A stretch of 64,000 bases of DNA, from NCBI GenBank assembly GCA_036652815.1, contig JAVVVE010000006.1, positions 1 to 64,000 on the forward strand. Reading direction: 5' to 3'. Every line of letters begins with the position of its first letter. Position 1 is the stretch's first letter. Under the pieces are notes generated by a model. It did no database searches, was not told the DNA's origin, and worked only from the letters and a program-made list of their open reading frames with translations. Origin of the DNA: SZUA-378 sp036652815. Its GTDB lineage: Bacteria > Bacillota > Clostridia > Lachnospirales > Lachnospiraceae. A program made the position numbers and the translations under genes. Shown one piece after another: positions 43,523-53,147 of this stretch.

Positions 43523-43893
43523 GATAGTCCTTTCCGCATAACCTCTTTCCAGGTATCTCTCATCGTGCGAAGGTGTCCCAGTACCTCTTGGAGAATCTCA
43601 GCATCCTTCGCTATATTGGCTTCCCGCAGTCTTTTAATAAGGTAATTATATACTGCATCAAAATCTTTTGCAACCGGATAATCACGATTTAAAGTGATCT
43701 GAAATTCTTCTATAATGCGTTCTGTTTTCATGATATTATCGTGGGCACGCTGGATACTGCCCTGCTCGATTCCGAGGATTGCGATATTACAGAATTTGAT
43801 GGCACCTTCATAAAGCATCAATGTTAATTCTGCGGGGGAAGCGGTCATGATCTTATTGCTGTTGTACTGTGCATATGCATTACCTGCCTGCAT
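43519..43893 (-). CDS. fliS: Flagellar export chaperone FliS
   Basis: 124 residues, the usual length. NAYAQYNSNKIMTASPAELTL at the start (cited here as NAYAQYNSNKIMTASP) and MLYEGAIKFCNIA are the FliS signature, and ERIIEEFQITLNRDYPVA and YNYLIKRLREAN continue the four-helix bundle. FliS binds the C-terminus of flagellin in the cytoplasm, prevents premature assembly and brings it to the export gate; in Firmicutes it also affects FliW availability. It follows fliD by 54 bases and is co-transcribed from the flaG promoter. Confidence 0.96.
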   Translation of the reverse strand: MQAGNAYAQYNSNKIMTASPAELTLMLYEGAIKFCNIAILGIEQGSIQRAHDNIMKTERIIEEFQITLNRDYPVAKDFDAVYNYLIKRLREANIAKDAEILQEVLGHLRTMRDTWKEVMRKGLS

Positions 43894-43947
43894 AATAAGT
43901 ACCTCCTTATTTCGATTGTTCTGTCTTTTTTAAGTCCATGTATTCTA

Positions 43948-46119
43948 TCAGCCACCTAACAAGGAGTTCATAGAGCTCTGTGAGGCATTCAATTTACTCA
44001 TAGCGGTCTCCATCGCGGAAAACTGTTTGTAATATCTATCCTCCATCGCGGTTAATTTTGCTTCTTGTTCTTTGATCTTAGCTGTGTAGCTCTTATAATC
44101 TGCTTCCATCTTGACATCATCATAAGCGTGGTAAGTAGTACGGTATCCCGTCACCCTCTTCATCTCCTGATTCATCTGTGTCGATAGATTATCTGCGAAT
44201 TTGGAGAAGAATTTACCCACTTCCTCCGGATTGGCTGCGATCGCTATCTTTAGCTTATCCTGCTCTCCCGAGCTGGCTGCATCATCCCGGTCTCCCGCGA
44301 TATGATATGCATTCTTCTCATTTTCCGGTGCATTAAAATAGCTCTGTGTCTCAATCCCAAAATCAGTTAAGCTCAATACTTTACCATTGACGGTAAAAGA
44401 TGCCGTCATATTAGACTTCATCACAGAGCTGACAGACTCCAGATTGGCATCCCGCTTTAGTAATGATTTCTTAATCTTTTCTTCCCAGTCCTTAATCTCA
44501 GACTCAGACATCTCTTTTTTCTCTTCGCTGGTCAATGGTTCATAGCCTTTCGAAGATGCTGCATTATAGGAAACGTCCATCTCATTCATCAATTTATTAT
44601 AATCTTTGATGAATCCTTTAATCTGATTATAAACACCTTCTGTATCGGTATCTGTATTAATCGTGGTATCTTTGGTAGATACCGCCTGTGCGGTAATGGT
44701 AAGTCCGTTTACGGTAAATGTGTTGCTGTCTGAGGTAAATTCTGCACCGTTTAAGATAATCTTGGCATCGTCTCCCAAGACTCTGATGGGAGAGGTCGCA
44801 TCCTGTATGATGGTGCCTGCTTTGGCTATTGCTTCTACTGCTGCCTCTACCTTCTTCACAAGGTCTGCATTGACTTCATCTGTAAGGAGTGGTTTTCCGA
44901 TTCTATCATTATTATAATTAATCTTAACTTGATTGGCTGCGATCTGATCCTGCTGTTCCTTAATCATCGGTTCAAAGGTCTTGGCATCCTGCAAAGTCAC
45001 CAGATTCTTCTCATCTGCAGGCAAGGTATCCCATACACCTGCGGTTCCTTTTTTACCGAGTGCATCATATTCTGTCTGCTCCTGCGGTGTCAGTCCTTCT
45101 GTTGTGGCTTTCTTGGCATCCAGTTCTTTATAGCGATTCATCTCTGTCTTAATGGTCTCTGTCTTAGTTTTCAGCAATGTAATATTGTCATCCAGCGTGT
45201 TGGTGCCGGTAGCATCTGCTGCTTTCATGGCATTCTTATAAGCATCGCCGGCTAAGTAGTCCGTTTGGGCTTTTTTGATTTTATCTATATTCTGTTTGCC
45301 GGTCTCATTATTGGCAGTCAGTGTCGTGTTTTCTGCCTTCATCTGTTGTTCGCGTATCGCGATCTCTGCAGCGGTTTTGCCTGCATTCGTCAGATTGGTA
45401 ATCGTCTCTGCGTCATTGGCGCCTTTTAACTTAGACCATTCCAGATATTCCGGATTGGATACGATATCTTCTTTTGTTAAGAGTCCCAACCCCGACAGTG
45501 CTGACAATCCCTTACTATCCTGTGCTGTTATAGTAAAATCGCCCTTAATACCACTGTTTTTGGCACTCACAAAGAATCGCTGATTTGTACTGTCAAAGCT
45601 GGCGTCCACACCTGCTTTCTGCATTTTCTTGGTCAAATCGCCTATCTTCATATCAGAAGTTAATTCAATCACAGTTTCTTTGCCATTGGCTGATACTTTA
45701 ATCTTGGCCTTCTCTCCTGCTGCCAGAATGCCTACGTTCTCCATGGTTGAACTGTCACTATATTTCTTATCGTTGCTTAATTTACCGCCGGTCAGATATC
45801 CTGCTTTTGCCAGATTCTTGACCGCTAAGGTCTGTGTACCCTTCGTTGCACCATTGCCTGCTACCACAGTCGCAACAGTCGGATCAGCCACGGTTGTCTT
45901 TTTCTTATTGTAATCGCTTTCTCTACGTAGATTATCCAGCGTTTTGCTAAAGAAACCATATATCTTGGTATTCAGATCTTTCCATGCTGTTTGTTTCCAG
46001 CCCAGCTTCGTCTGTGCCTTGACCAGGTTGTTCTTCTTAGTACTGGAAGCTTTGACCAGCTCCTGTACCATACTATCTGTATCCATACCGGATACCATAC
46101 CCGATAATCTTATTGGCAT
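43948..46119 (-). CDS. fliD: Flagellar cap protein FliD, long variant
   Basis: 723 residues, well above the ~450-500 of model FliD proteins. The N-terminal FliD_N block (RLSGMVSGMDTDSMVQELVK, LGWKQTAWKDLNTKIYGFF) and the C-terminal FliD_C region (YNKLMNEMDVSYN, TSEEKKEMSESEIKDWEE, MEDRYYKQFSAMETAMSKLN) are intact. The extra length is a Lys/Asp/Thr-rich segment around residues 225-430, with helical repeats such as YLAGDAYKNAMKAAD, in the outward-facing D2/D3 part. FliD caps the filament tip, helps flagellin fold and can be an adhesin. The gene lies between flaG and fliS. Confidence 0.95.
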   Translation of the reverse strand: MPIRLSGMVSGMDTDSMVQELVKASSTKKNNLVKAQTKLGWKQTAWKDLNTKIYGFFSKTLDNLRRESDYNKKKTTVADPTVATVVAGNGATKGTQTLAVKNLAKAGYLTGGKLSNDKKYSDSSTMENVGILAAGEKAKIKVSANGKETVIELTSDMKIGDLTKKMQKAGVDASFDSTNQRFFVSAKNSGIKGDFTITAQDSKGLSALSGLGLLTKEDIVSNPEYLEWSKLKGANDAETITNLTNAGKTAAEIAIREQQMKAENTTLTANNETGKQNIDKIKKAQTDYLAGDAYKNAMKAADATGTNTLDDNITLLKTKTETIKTEMNRYKELDAKKATTEGLTPQEQTEYDALGKKGTAGVWDTLPADEKNLVTLQDAKTFEPMIKEQQDQIAANQVKINYNNDRIGKPLLTDEVNADLVKKVEAAVEAIAKAGTIIQDATSPIRVLGDDAKIILNGAEFTSDSNTFTVNGLTITAQAVSTKDTTINTDTDTEGVYNQIKGFIKDYNKLMNEMDVSYNAASSKGYEPLTSEEKKEMSESEIKDWEEKIKKSLLKRDANLESVSSVMKSNMTASFTVNGKVLSLTDFGIETQSYFNAPENEKNAYHIAGDRDDAASSGEQDKLKIAIAANPEEVGKFFSKFADNLSTQMNQEMKRVTGYRTTYHAYDDVKMEADYKSYTAKIKEQEAKLTAMEDRYYKQFSAMETAMSKLNASQSSMNSLLGG

Positions 46120-46131
46120 CTGTATTACCTC

Positions 46132-46575
46132 CTAACGTCTCTCATCTACTAACAATCCCGCCAGCTCCCATGCTTTGGCTATCATATCCAACGTTTTCTC
46201 CGGTGGCAGCTCTTTGATGGTCTCTTTGGTCGTTTTATCTATAATCTTAATCGTCACGCGATGGGTGCCTTCGTGAATACCGAAGATGGCTTCGGAATTA
46301 TTTAGATTCTTGTTCAGTTTATCGACCGCTTTTTTCATCTGATCCTGATTGAGTTCCTGCTGTTCTTTGGTTCCGGTATTCTGCCCATTATCCTTATGGT
46401 CGGCATTGCTGCCTTGTTTTACTGCAGATATGGCATTCTCTTCCGGCAGCGTCACACCCGCCAGTGTACCATCCATGTTCTCACTGTCTGTATGCTGTCT
46501 CTCGCTCTGTGTAGTTCTTGGTATCTGATTCTGTGCCTGATATACCATAGCACTATTTACTGATTCTATTGCCAT
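46132..46575 (-). CDS. flaG: FlaG family protein
   Basis: 147 residues. The C-terminal ~70 residues are the FlaG domain: AVDKLNKNLNNSEAIFGIHE and VTIKIIDKTTKETIKELPPE with KTLDMIAKAWELAGLLVDER. The first half is polar, low complexity and variable. FlaG influences filament length or distal structure in several bacteria; the mechanism is unclear. The ATG at 46575 follows GGAGGTGA; a GTG three codons earlier overlaps that site. It is the first gene after a perfect sigma-28 promoter. Confidence 0.9.
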   Translation of the reverse strand: MAIESVNSAMVYQAQNQIPRTTQSERQHTDSENMDGTLAGVTLPEENAISAVKQGSNADHKDNGQNTGTKEQQELNQDQMKKAVDKLNKNLNNSEAIFGIHEGTHRVTIKIIDKTTKETIKELPPEKTLDMIAKAWELAGLLVDERR

Positions 46576-46614
46576 TTTAATCACCTCCGTGTGATATTCT
46601 ATTGATTATTCTAT

Positions 46615-46641
46615 ATATCGGCAGATTTGGGTAAAAGTTTA
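46615..46641 (-). promoter_or_regulatory. Sigma-28 promoter before flaG-fliD-fliS
   Basis: TAAA (46638-46641) and GCCGATAT (46615-46622) with 15 bases between match the sigma-D consensus at every position. The -35 element overlaps the csrA stop codon. It would start the flaG-fliD-fliS-fliT message independently of the flgM operon. Confidence 0.88.
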
Positions 46642-46854
46642 TAGAAGATCCTGTAAAGCCTGCAAACCCTCTGCCTGCATCGCTTCTTGATTGGCTTCCT
46701 GTATCTGCAGATAGACTTCTTTGCGGTATACCGGTATCTCTTTCGGTGCACTAATCCCGATCTTGACCTGCTCGCCTTTGATCTCTAAAATAGTGATCTC
46801 TATATTATTGTTGATGACAAGTGCTTCGTTTTTCTTCCTGGATAATGCTAACAT
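46639..46854 (-). CDS. csrA: Carbon storage regulator CsrA
   Basis: 71 residues from the chosen start. MLALSRKKNEALVINNNIEI is the standard CsrA N-terminus, and KGEQVKIGISAPKEIPVYRK completes the strands that bind GGA-containing RNA. It represses flagellin translation by binding the flagellin leader. The longer frame to 46947 only adds an upstream out-of-family stretch inside fliW; the ATG at 46854 has AGGTGA before it and lies one base after the fliW stop, so fliW and csrA are coupled. Confidence 0.97.
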   Translation of the reverse strand: MLALSRKKNEALVINNNIEITILEIKGEQVKIGISAPKEIPVYRKEVYLQIQEANQEAMQAEGLQALQDLL

Positions 46855-46855
46855 G

Positions 46856-47317
46856 TCATTCACCTGCCTTCTTCGCTGCCTGTAAGATGTCATAGATAGG
46901 GAAACGTACTTGATACTGTTCTCCTTCAGCGATGACCTGGCAAGCATGCCTGTTTGCTCCGTTGATGATAAAAGGTGCCCGTAGGTTGACCGACATCTTC
47001 TTGATATCAGCCGGGACGGTAATGGTCACTAAGACCAGCATCTCTTCCGGATGCATGGTGCCAAGCGGTCGTAATAATTCATCGTCCACCTCCGGATTGT
47101 AATCTCCTATGACATCCAGAGGATCCATAACCGGCATCGCAAACGCAGGCTCCTGTATCGATTGCATCCAGCGGATACCGGCTCGTTTTCCACTCGTGTC
47201 ATCATGTAGTAATGCAAACTCTGTTAATTCGGGAAATCCGACGATACCATTCCCGAATCTGATAATCCTGTCCTCATCAATCTCGACTTCTCCAAATACT
47301 TTTGTGTTTATATGCAT
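46856..47317 (-). CDS. fliW: Flagellar assembly factor FliW
   Basis: 153 residues, standard length. FGEVEIDEDRIIRFGNGIVG near the N-terminus and LLHDDTSGKRAGIRWMQSIQ are family blocks; the C-terminal RFPIYDILQAAKKAGE contains part of the CsrA-interacting region. FliW binds free flagellin or CsrA. When flagellin is exported FliW is released to antagonise CsrA, restoring flagellin translation. Located right before csrA and 25 bases after flgL, so part of the flgM-to-csrA transcript. Confidence 0.97.
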   Translation of the reverse strand: MHINTKVFGEVEIDEDRIIRFGNGIVGFPELTEFALLHDDTSGKRAGIRWMQSIQEPAFAMPVMDPLDVIGDYNPEVDDELLRPLGTMHPEEMLVLVTITVPADIKKMSVNLRAPFIINGANRHACQVIAEGEQYQVRFPIYDILQAAKKAGE

Positions 47318-47342
47318 CTTTTTAACCTGTCCTTTCTTAATA

Positions 47343-48932
47343 TTAGATAAAATCCATCAAGGAATTTTGTATAATCTTACCGGTAGCCATCAATGCTGCA
47401 TTGTAGGACATCGTAGCACTCTCCAGTTCTACTGCCACTTCTGTGATCTCGATGCCTTCATTGGAGGCCGTCAGTTCTTTAAAGTTAGACTGTTGTTCCT
47501 GTAAGCGGTTCTTCACGAGATCCAATCTGGCTCCCCTGCTGCCGATGTTAGTCTCAGCCAGCGTCGTTCTGCCCTGGTATGCTTTCATCGCAGTCATACC
47601 GGCCGAATAGAGTTTACGTTCTTTCTCTATGAGTAAGGTATGTGCTTTATTGGCTGCATCCAATCTGGCTTCTACTTGGACTTGGTCATATTTTGTATTC
47701 CCCTTCATCGATGTTAATCTCTTAATCGCCGCTTCCATATCGAGCACTGCCTGTGAAGCATTCAGTAGTTCATCGACATCCCTGCCGATATCATGCGTAA
47801 AACATTCACTCGCCAACGTATTGACTTGTATCGTCTGGTTAAAGCCTACGGTGTAGGAGATGATCTGTTTGCCATCATCTTGTACATTTCCCTTGAGATA
47901 ATCATCGTTGTATCGAACTTCTTTGGGTGCCCCCGGTGTTGGCGGTACGGTGGCCGGATTCTTCTGACAGTTAAAATAATGTTCCGGTCTTAAATCTCCT
48001 TTATCCCACTGTTCTTTCTCGTAAGACGCTGTGAGTTCTGTATCTGCAGGTAAGGATTGAATCGCCGCAGTCACTCGACTGCCAAGAAGCATCTCTCCTG
48101 TTTCCGGCACAAAAATAACCGTATCTTCATTCCCCGGTGCATTGATCTGTTCATATGGACTGGGAAGTGTGGTAGATGACATCGGTACAATCTTGACATT
48201 GGCACCTCCCACTTGCAGTGGTGCATAAGTCTTTGTCCCATCCGGTGCAACCGTTGCCACCATAAGTGCCGGATTGGGTGTTGCCGCCGTAGCTTGTGAC
48301 AGGGTATCGTAAGACAGTCGGATTCGATTGACTTCACTCTCCTGGACTCCTTGCTCGGTCGTTGCACCCGGTGTATTGAAATTGCCCTCATTCACATTGG
48401 CAAGACTACCTGTATTTACATATTTAATCGTACTGATTGACTTTGGATTCAGTTGTTCCGTAATCCGGTATGGGACTTTTTCATTTGTCTGAAATAATAA
48501 TTTGGATTCGGTTCTAAAGCCCGTAAAGATGCTTCTTCCTTCGTAATCTGCATCCCCTGTTGCATAGACTTCATCTCTAAGAGCTTTGAGATCTTTAAGA
48601 ATCGCAGCTCTGTTTTCAGAATTAAGCGCATCATCCGAACCTTTTTGGCATTGTTTATACATATTCGACAAAACATCAGCCACTGTGTCTACTGCATCTT
48701 CTGTTACCTTCATCCAGCTCTGTGCATCCGGTACATTCTTCTCGTAATATTGTGTAATCTCTGCTAAATTGGTACGTAGTCTCAATGCTCTGATCGCGAT
48801 GACCGGATCGTCTGACGGTCTGCTGATCTTACGCTGTGTGGACATCTGTGTATTTAATTTATCCTGTAGCAGCTTATTGTTGTTAATATTGGTAACGGAA
48901 TTGCTCTGCATAATCTTATTGGTAATACGCAT
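47343..48932 (-). CDS. flgL: Hook-filament junction protein FlgL
   Basis: 529 residues, longer than the ~300 of model FlgL. N-terminal MRITNKIMQSNSVTNINNNK and RKISRPSDDPVIAIRALRLR are flagellin/FlgL D0-D1 motifs, and the C-terminal half ends with LYSAGMTAMKAYQGRTTLAE followed by VELESATMSYNAALMATGKI. The centre (about 150-360), including many Pro, Thr and Asn residues, is extra compared with minimal FlgL and would be exposed at the junction. FlgL joins FlgK to the filament. It follows flgK by 18 bases. Confidence 0.93.
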   Translation of the reverse strand: MRITNKIMQSNSVTNINNNKLLQDKLNTQMSTQRKISRPSDDPVIAIRALRLRTNLAEITQYYEKNVPDAQSWMKVTEDAVDTVADVLSNMYKQCQKGSDDALNSENRAAILKDLKALRDEVYATGDADYEGRSIFTGFRTESKLLFQTNEKVPYRITEQLNPKSISTIKYVNTGSLANVNEGNFNTPGATTEQGVQESEVNRIRLSYDTLSQATAATPNPALMVATVAPDGTKTYAPLQVGGANVKIVPMSSTTLPSPYEQINAPGNEDTVIFVPETGEMLLGSRVTAAIQSLPADTELTASYEKEQWDKGDLRPEHYFNCQKNPATVPPTPGAPKEVRYNDDYLKGNVQDDGKQIISYTVGFNQTIQVNTLASECFTHDIGRDVDELLNASQAVLDMEAAIKRLTSMKGNTKYDQVQVEARLDAANKAHTLLIEKERKLYSAGMTAMKAYQGRTTLAETNIGSRGARLDLVKNRLQEQQSNFKELTASNEGIEITEVAVELESATMSYNAALMATGKIIQNSLMDFI

Positions 48933-48950
48933 ATCTGTCCCTCCTTAGGA

Positions 48951-50882
48951 TTATACACCGGTTTGTAGGATTAATCTGTCATAGACTTCTGTGAGTGTCT
49001 GTATCATCTTGGATGCTAAGGTGTATGAATTCTGATATTTCACCAGATTGATGGCTTCTTCATCCTTATCTACGCCGGATACCGATAATCTCTGTATATC
49101 TATCGTCTTTGTGATACTGTTATAGTTACTGTAAAAAGTATTGGCATTCTCTGCATTTAAAGATACATCCGCTAAGATCGTATGTAAGAATGTACTGGCA
49201 GAACCACCGCGAAAATTCATTTTTTTGGTGTTCGTCTTTAAATCAATCAAATCGTCTAAAATATCGCTCTTGTCTGCTCCCGAGTCTTCTCCTGTCCCTT
49301 GATTGGTATGCGTAGCAAGCTTATTAGGATCTTTTAGCATCTCAGCAGAGATATCAAAATTATGTGCCGTAAGGCGATAATAGCTGTCATCTTTGGAACT
49401 GACTGTATACTTTTTACCAAGATTCGCCGGATCTTCCGGATCATAGGAAGTCGTAAAGCCGAACTGTTTGCTGTCCGTTGCATGATTTCCTGTAAAACAA
49501 TTTGATGCCGGATCTCCATTTCCGTCTACGGAGTTCTCCTGTGTCAGCAGTTTATTGAATTCTGCGGAGAATCCACGCACCCATTCATTCATCTGTTGCA
49601 TATAATAAGGGATCCCCTGATATTTGATGCTGTCTCCGATGCTCGCTTCCTTGCCGGCTTCTGCGGCACTGACCTTAGTCTTATTGGTATCGCTTAGGAC
49701 AAAGGTGTAAGAATAAGTCGGCGGGGTTTTCGTTGTATCTGCCGTATAGGACCAGCTGTCATAGTGATAGAGTTGATTCCCTAAATTAATCACTCCGCCA
49801 CCGGTCGGCAAGGTGGATTTATCAAGATCTTTCAGATGGCCTGCTGTGACATCGATGGAAACGGTCTGTTTTCCATTGTCAGGACTGGCTGCGTCGTTAA
49901 TCGTATTTACCGCTCCTATAAGTCCTTGAAAGTTGACACCGTTATTGCCATCACGCAATTCCAGCAACGCTTTTAATTCACCGCCCAGATTGTCACTGTA
50001 CATACCAAAATTAGAACCGTTTTCCCATTTTACATCATAAAGTCCATCAACATCACTCTGGTTGACTTTCTCATGAGCAGCACGTGCAACACATTTGAGT
50101 GTATTGTATTCACCGGTATCCACCAGCTCCTGTCCGCCTGCGATTCTGACAACAAACGTATTGGCTCCCGTGACTCTCGTGGGATCGTTGGTGTCATGTA
50201 TCGGTGTCTCTGTCGTAGAGATATCTACGATAGCAGACAGTTGGTCTACCAGAACCGTTCTGCGGTCACGTAGTTCATTGGCTATCGTTCCTTTTAATTC
50301 AATGGAGTTAATCTGTTTATTCAAAGAAGCGATCTCTTCTGCCAATGCATTGATCTGGTCTGTTTTTACCTTAATCTCGGCGTTGGCATCTTTTTGTGAT
50401 TTTTCAAGATTACCTGAAAGATTATTAAAATAGTCTGTCAGGCTCTGTGCTTTTCCGAGGAATTGCGTCTTCAAGGTCACGTCGCCCGGAGAGTTCTTAA
50501 GGGAAGCGAGTGCATCATACATCTCTGAAAATATAGTTGCAAAGCCTTTCATCGTCTTTCCGTCATCTTTGAAGTAATTCTCGATCTGCTTCATATAATA
50601 TTGTTTTTTATCATATTCTCCTGCATTGGTATTACTGGTCTGATATTTCACATCATAGAACTGGTCACGCATACGTTCTACCGCTATCGTATCGACTCCT
50701 GCCCCTGCACAGCCATAGGTCGAGAAGGTACGTAAAGCGTCCATCGCCTGTTGGGATACCTGTTGTCTGCTGTAGCCTTTGGTCTCGATATTGGAGATGT
50801 TGTTTCCGGTCGTATTCAAGCCGACATTCGATGCTGTTAATCCACTGTATGCTATATTTAACCCAAAAAATTGTGATGGCAT
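48951..50882 (-). CDS. flgK: Hook-associated protein FlgK, second copy
   Basis: 643 residues, about 100 longer than usual FlgK. MPSQFFGLNIAYSGLTASNV and GNNISNIETKGYSRQQVSQQ are the rod/hook family N-terminal motif; the C-terminus has EEAINLVKYQNSYTLASKMI, the D0 signature. The middle carries a variable insertion with several Asp/Thr-rich loops. It directly follows a shorter FlgK paralogue. Either the two form the hook-filament junction together, as distinct layers, or one has changed role. The start follows a ribosome site GAGGTGAG. Confidence 0.93.
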   Translation of the reverse strand: MPSQFFGLNIAYSGLTASNVGLNTTGNNISNIETKGYSRQQVSQQAMDALRTFSTYGCAGAGVDTIAVERMRDQFYDVKYQTSNTNAGEYDKKQYYMKQIENYFKDDGKTMKGFATIFSEMYDALASLKNSPGDVTLKTQFLGKAQSLTDYFNNLSGNLEKSQKDANAEIKVKTDQINALAEEIASLNKQINSIELKGTIANELRDRRTVLVDQLSAIVDISTTETPIHDTNDPTRVTGANTFVVRIAGGQELVDTGEYNTLKCVARAAHEKVNQSDVDGLYDVKWENGSNFGMYSDNLGGELKALLELRDGNNGVNFQGLIGAVNTINDAASPDNGKQTVSIDVTAGHLKDLDKSTLPTGGGVINLGNQLYHYDSWSYTADTTKTPPTYSYTFVLSDTNKTKVSAAEAGKEASIGDSIKYQGIPYYMQQMNEWVRGFSAEFNKLLTQENSVDGNGDPASNCFTGNHATDSKQFGFTTSYDPEDPANLGKKYTVSSKDDSYYRLTAHNFDISAEMLKDPNKLATHTNQGTGEDSGADKSDILDDLIDLKTNTKKMNFRGGSASTFLHTILADVSLNAENANTFYSNYNSITKTIDIQRLSVSGVDKDEEAINLVKYQNSYTLASKMIQTLTEVYDRLILQTGV

Positions 50883-50915
50883 ATGCTCACCTCTTCTATT
50901 TTTCTATTCTTCTAT

Positions 50916-52598
50916 TTATCTGCCAAGGGTATTGATGATGTGTTCTAACATCTCGCTGATGACATTGATATAACGGCTGGATGCATTGTATGCATTTTGA
51001 AACTTAACCATATTCGTCATCTCTTCGTCATTTGACACTCCCATAATCTGTTGTCTTGCATTCTCAATGGCACTAACGGTAGCTTCTTGATTCAAAGTGA
51101 TGTCTCTGAATACCATGCCTGAATTACCCACCTGAGATACCAAATCCGAATAATAATCTGTAAAATTATTTTTTTTCTTGACGTTAGGATTTAACGAATA
51201 AGATTCTTCTTCAAAGATTGCCGCAAGTCGGTCGATGGTGGCTTGATCTACGCTGTCTTCGCCTTTCATAAAGCTAAGCAGTGACGGATTCTGCATCAGC
51301 TCCGGATTAATCTGTAGATTTGTGATGGTGTAGAGATTCGCAGTATCTTTGGCATTCGGTAAAGCAGGTGGTGTAAATTCCGGTATGTAATTGCCTGCTG
51401 CATCGTAGCCATTGGTAGATTTCTTTTGAAATATCTGGAGTGGATTGCCATCTGCACCACGTAGATACTTAGAGCCCGGATCTCTGGTGCTTTCTTCAAT
51501 CGCTGCATTTCTGATCACTTCATTTATTTTAGTCGTTACATTATGAATCAGTTGGTCAAATTCCGCCTGTACATTCATCACGATGGATTGTGAGATATTC
51601 TTATTATAATGATCTGTATCTGCGATATCAGCATAATTCGCATGATGATCGCCTCTGGATAAAACAAGAGATTTGAGTTTTCCGATATCGGTATCCAGAT
51701 CAGAAGAGACGGTCTGTGTCAGATCAAACACTTTGCCTCCATCCTCTAGGCTATATTGTTTGGAGCCATCCTGGTTTAGGGTATAGCTGGCACGATGTGG
51801 CCAAAAAGGAGTATAGAATCCCGTCGTCTCATCCATATCGGCACCCATCTCATAGATTCTGTCTCCCGATACGAAAGGTTCTCCTTCGATGCTGACCATC
51901 ATCGAACCAAATTGGTCTTCTTCATATTCTATATTAGCCAGTCCACTTAACTCATCCAACAGTTGATTCCTGGCATCGATCAGGTCATTGGGGCTTTCCA
52001 CGCCCGCTTGAACCAGAACTATCTGCTCATTTAATTTTTTAATCCGTTGTCCATAATCATTGATGGTATTGACTGTTTGTTTGACTTGCAGATTCAAGTT
52101 GTCCTGATAATCTGTGAGTCCTTTATAGACAGCACTTGCTCTTCTGATAAAAGCATCTGCCCTCTGCATCAGGGTATCTCTTCTAACCGGATCTGTAGGG
52201 GATTTGACCAGTTCAGAGACAGATTCTTTGAGTCCTGACAATGATTCTCCAAATGCTTTGCCATACATCTCGCCCATCAGGGTCTCCACTTCACTCATAG
52301 AGGTGGTAGAGGTCGCATAGAACTGACTCCTGCCTGCTTCTTTTCGATATGCCTGATCCAGAAAATAGTCTCTTACCTGTCTCGTCTTAGAATAATTAAC
52401 GCCGAGTCCCACCTGTTGGTTGGAGACAGAGCGTGTATTGGTTGATATCCTATTATATTCTTTATTGCCCAATAATACCTGCTGCCTAACATAGCCTTTG
52501 GTATCGATGTTAGTCATATTATGAGCGGTTGTATTCAAAGCGTTTTGGCTCGTCTGTAACCCAGAGGAACCGATGTATAAGCTTCCCATTAATGGCAT
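50916..52598 (-). CDS. flgK: Hook-associated protein FlgK, first copy
   Basis: 560 residues, the common FlgK length. MPLMGSLYIGSSGLQTSQNA and NTTAHNMTNIDTKGYVRQQV at the N-terminus, and NDEEMTNMVKFQNAYNASSR near the C-terminus, are FlgK D0 blocks. It is probably the canonical FlgK that caps the hook and receives FlgL. Its chaperone FlgN is encoded just upstream (23 bases). The paralogue that follows has a divergent middle and is longer; both keep intact D0 ends, so both should assemble. Confidence 0.94.
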   Translation of the reverse strand: MPLMGSLYIGSSGLQTSQNALNTTAHNMTNIDTKGYVRQQVLLGNKEYNRISTNTRSVSNQQVGLGVNYSKTRQVRDYFLDQAYRKEAGRSQFYATSTTSMSEVETLMGEMYGKAFGESLSGLKESVSELVKSPTDPVRRDTLMQRADAFIRRASAVYKGLTDYQDNLNLQVKQTVNTINDYGQRIKKLNEQIVLVQAGVESPNDLIDARNQLLDELSGLANIEYEEDQFGSMMVSIEGEPFVSGDRIYEMGADMDETTGFYTPFWPHRASYTLNQDGSKQYSLEDGGKVFDLTQTVSSDLDTDIGKLKSLVLSRGDHHANYADIADTDHYNKNISQSIVMNVQAEFDQLIHNVTTKINEVIRNAAIEESTRDPGSKYLRGADGNPLQIFQKKSTNGYDAAGNYIPEFTPPALPNAKDTANLYTITNLQINPELMQNPSLLSFMKGEDSVDQATIDRLAAIFEEESYSLNPNVKKKNNFTDYYSDLVSQVGNSGMVFRDITLNQEATVSAIENARQQIMGVSNDEEMTNMVKFQNAYNASSRYINVISEMLEHIINTLGR

Positions 52599-52621
52599 GT
52601 TGTCACCTCAAGTATTGTTGA

Positions 52622-53143
52622 TTATTGTTTGGCATCAAAACGTCCCGCTAAGACTTCTCCCATAACATCGCCTGCGTTAATCGCACTGCGATTGTAATTG
52701 GCTGTCTCAGGTGCCGTCCTTAATGCCTGCATGTAATTCAAATCAAATTCCACCAGCTCCAAGGCATTGGCAATCAAAGCACGATTCTGTTCATTCACAT
52801 GCACCATATGATTCATCGTATCGTGCAGTTTATCGTGTATCTCGGCTAATTGTCGTTGTTCTACCGGTCTGGCATCTAACATCTGAATTAGATGGCTCAG
52901 TGTTAATTCTTCAACATCCTTGTTGAGTACATTGGCGATATCCTTAATCGCAGTCATTCTCTTCTGCTCCAATGCCGTAATCCTGCTTACCACCGTCTGT
53001 TCCTCTTCGGTGAGCTTCTCTAGCTTAGTTAAATCTCCTTCTACGATAATAGAAGGCTTACGCATGGAAAGTTCCAGCAATATCTGATATTCTGAATTTT
53101 CTTGATCCAATACGGTGATTAAGTCTTCCATTAAACTAGCCAT
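52622..53143 (-). CDS. flgN: Flagellar export chaperone FlgN
   Basis: 173 residues of mostly helical, acidic sequence. MASLMEDLITVLDQENSEYQ and LLELSMRKPSIIVEGDLTKL match the FlgN N-terminal helix pair, and EEEQTVVSRITALEQKR continues it. FlgN binds FlgK and FlgL in the cytoplasm and guides them to the type III export system. It is the second gene of the operon, 4 bases after flgM and before both flgK genes. Confidence 0.9.
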   Translation of the reverse strand: MASLMEDLITVLDQENSEYQILLELSMRKPSIIVEGDLTKLEKLTEEEQTVVSRITALEQKRMTAIKDIANVLNKDVEELTLSHLIQMLDARPVEQRQLAEIHDKLHDTMNHMVHVNEQNRALIANALELVEFDLNYMQALRTAPETANYNRSAINAGDVMGEVLAGRFDAKQ

Positions 53144-53147
53144 TTCA

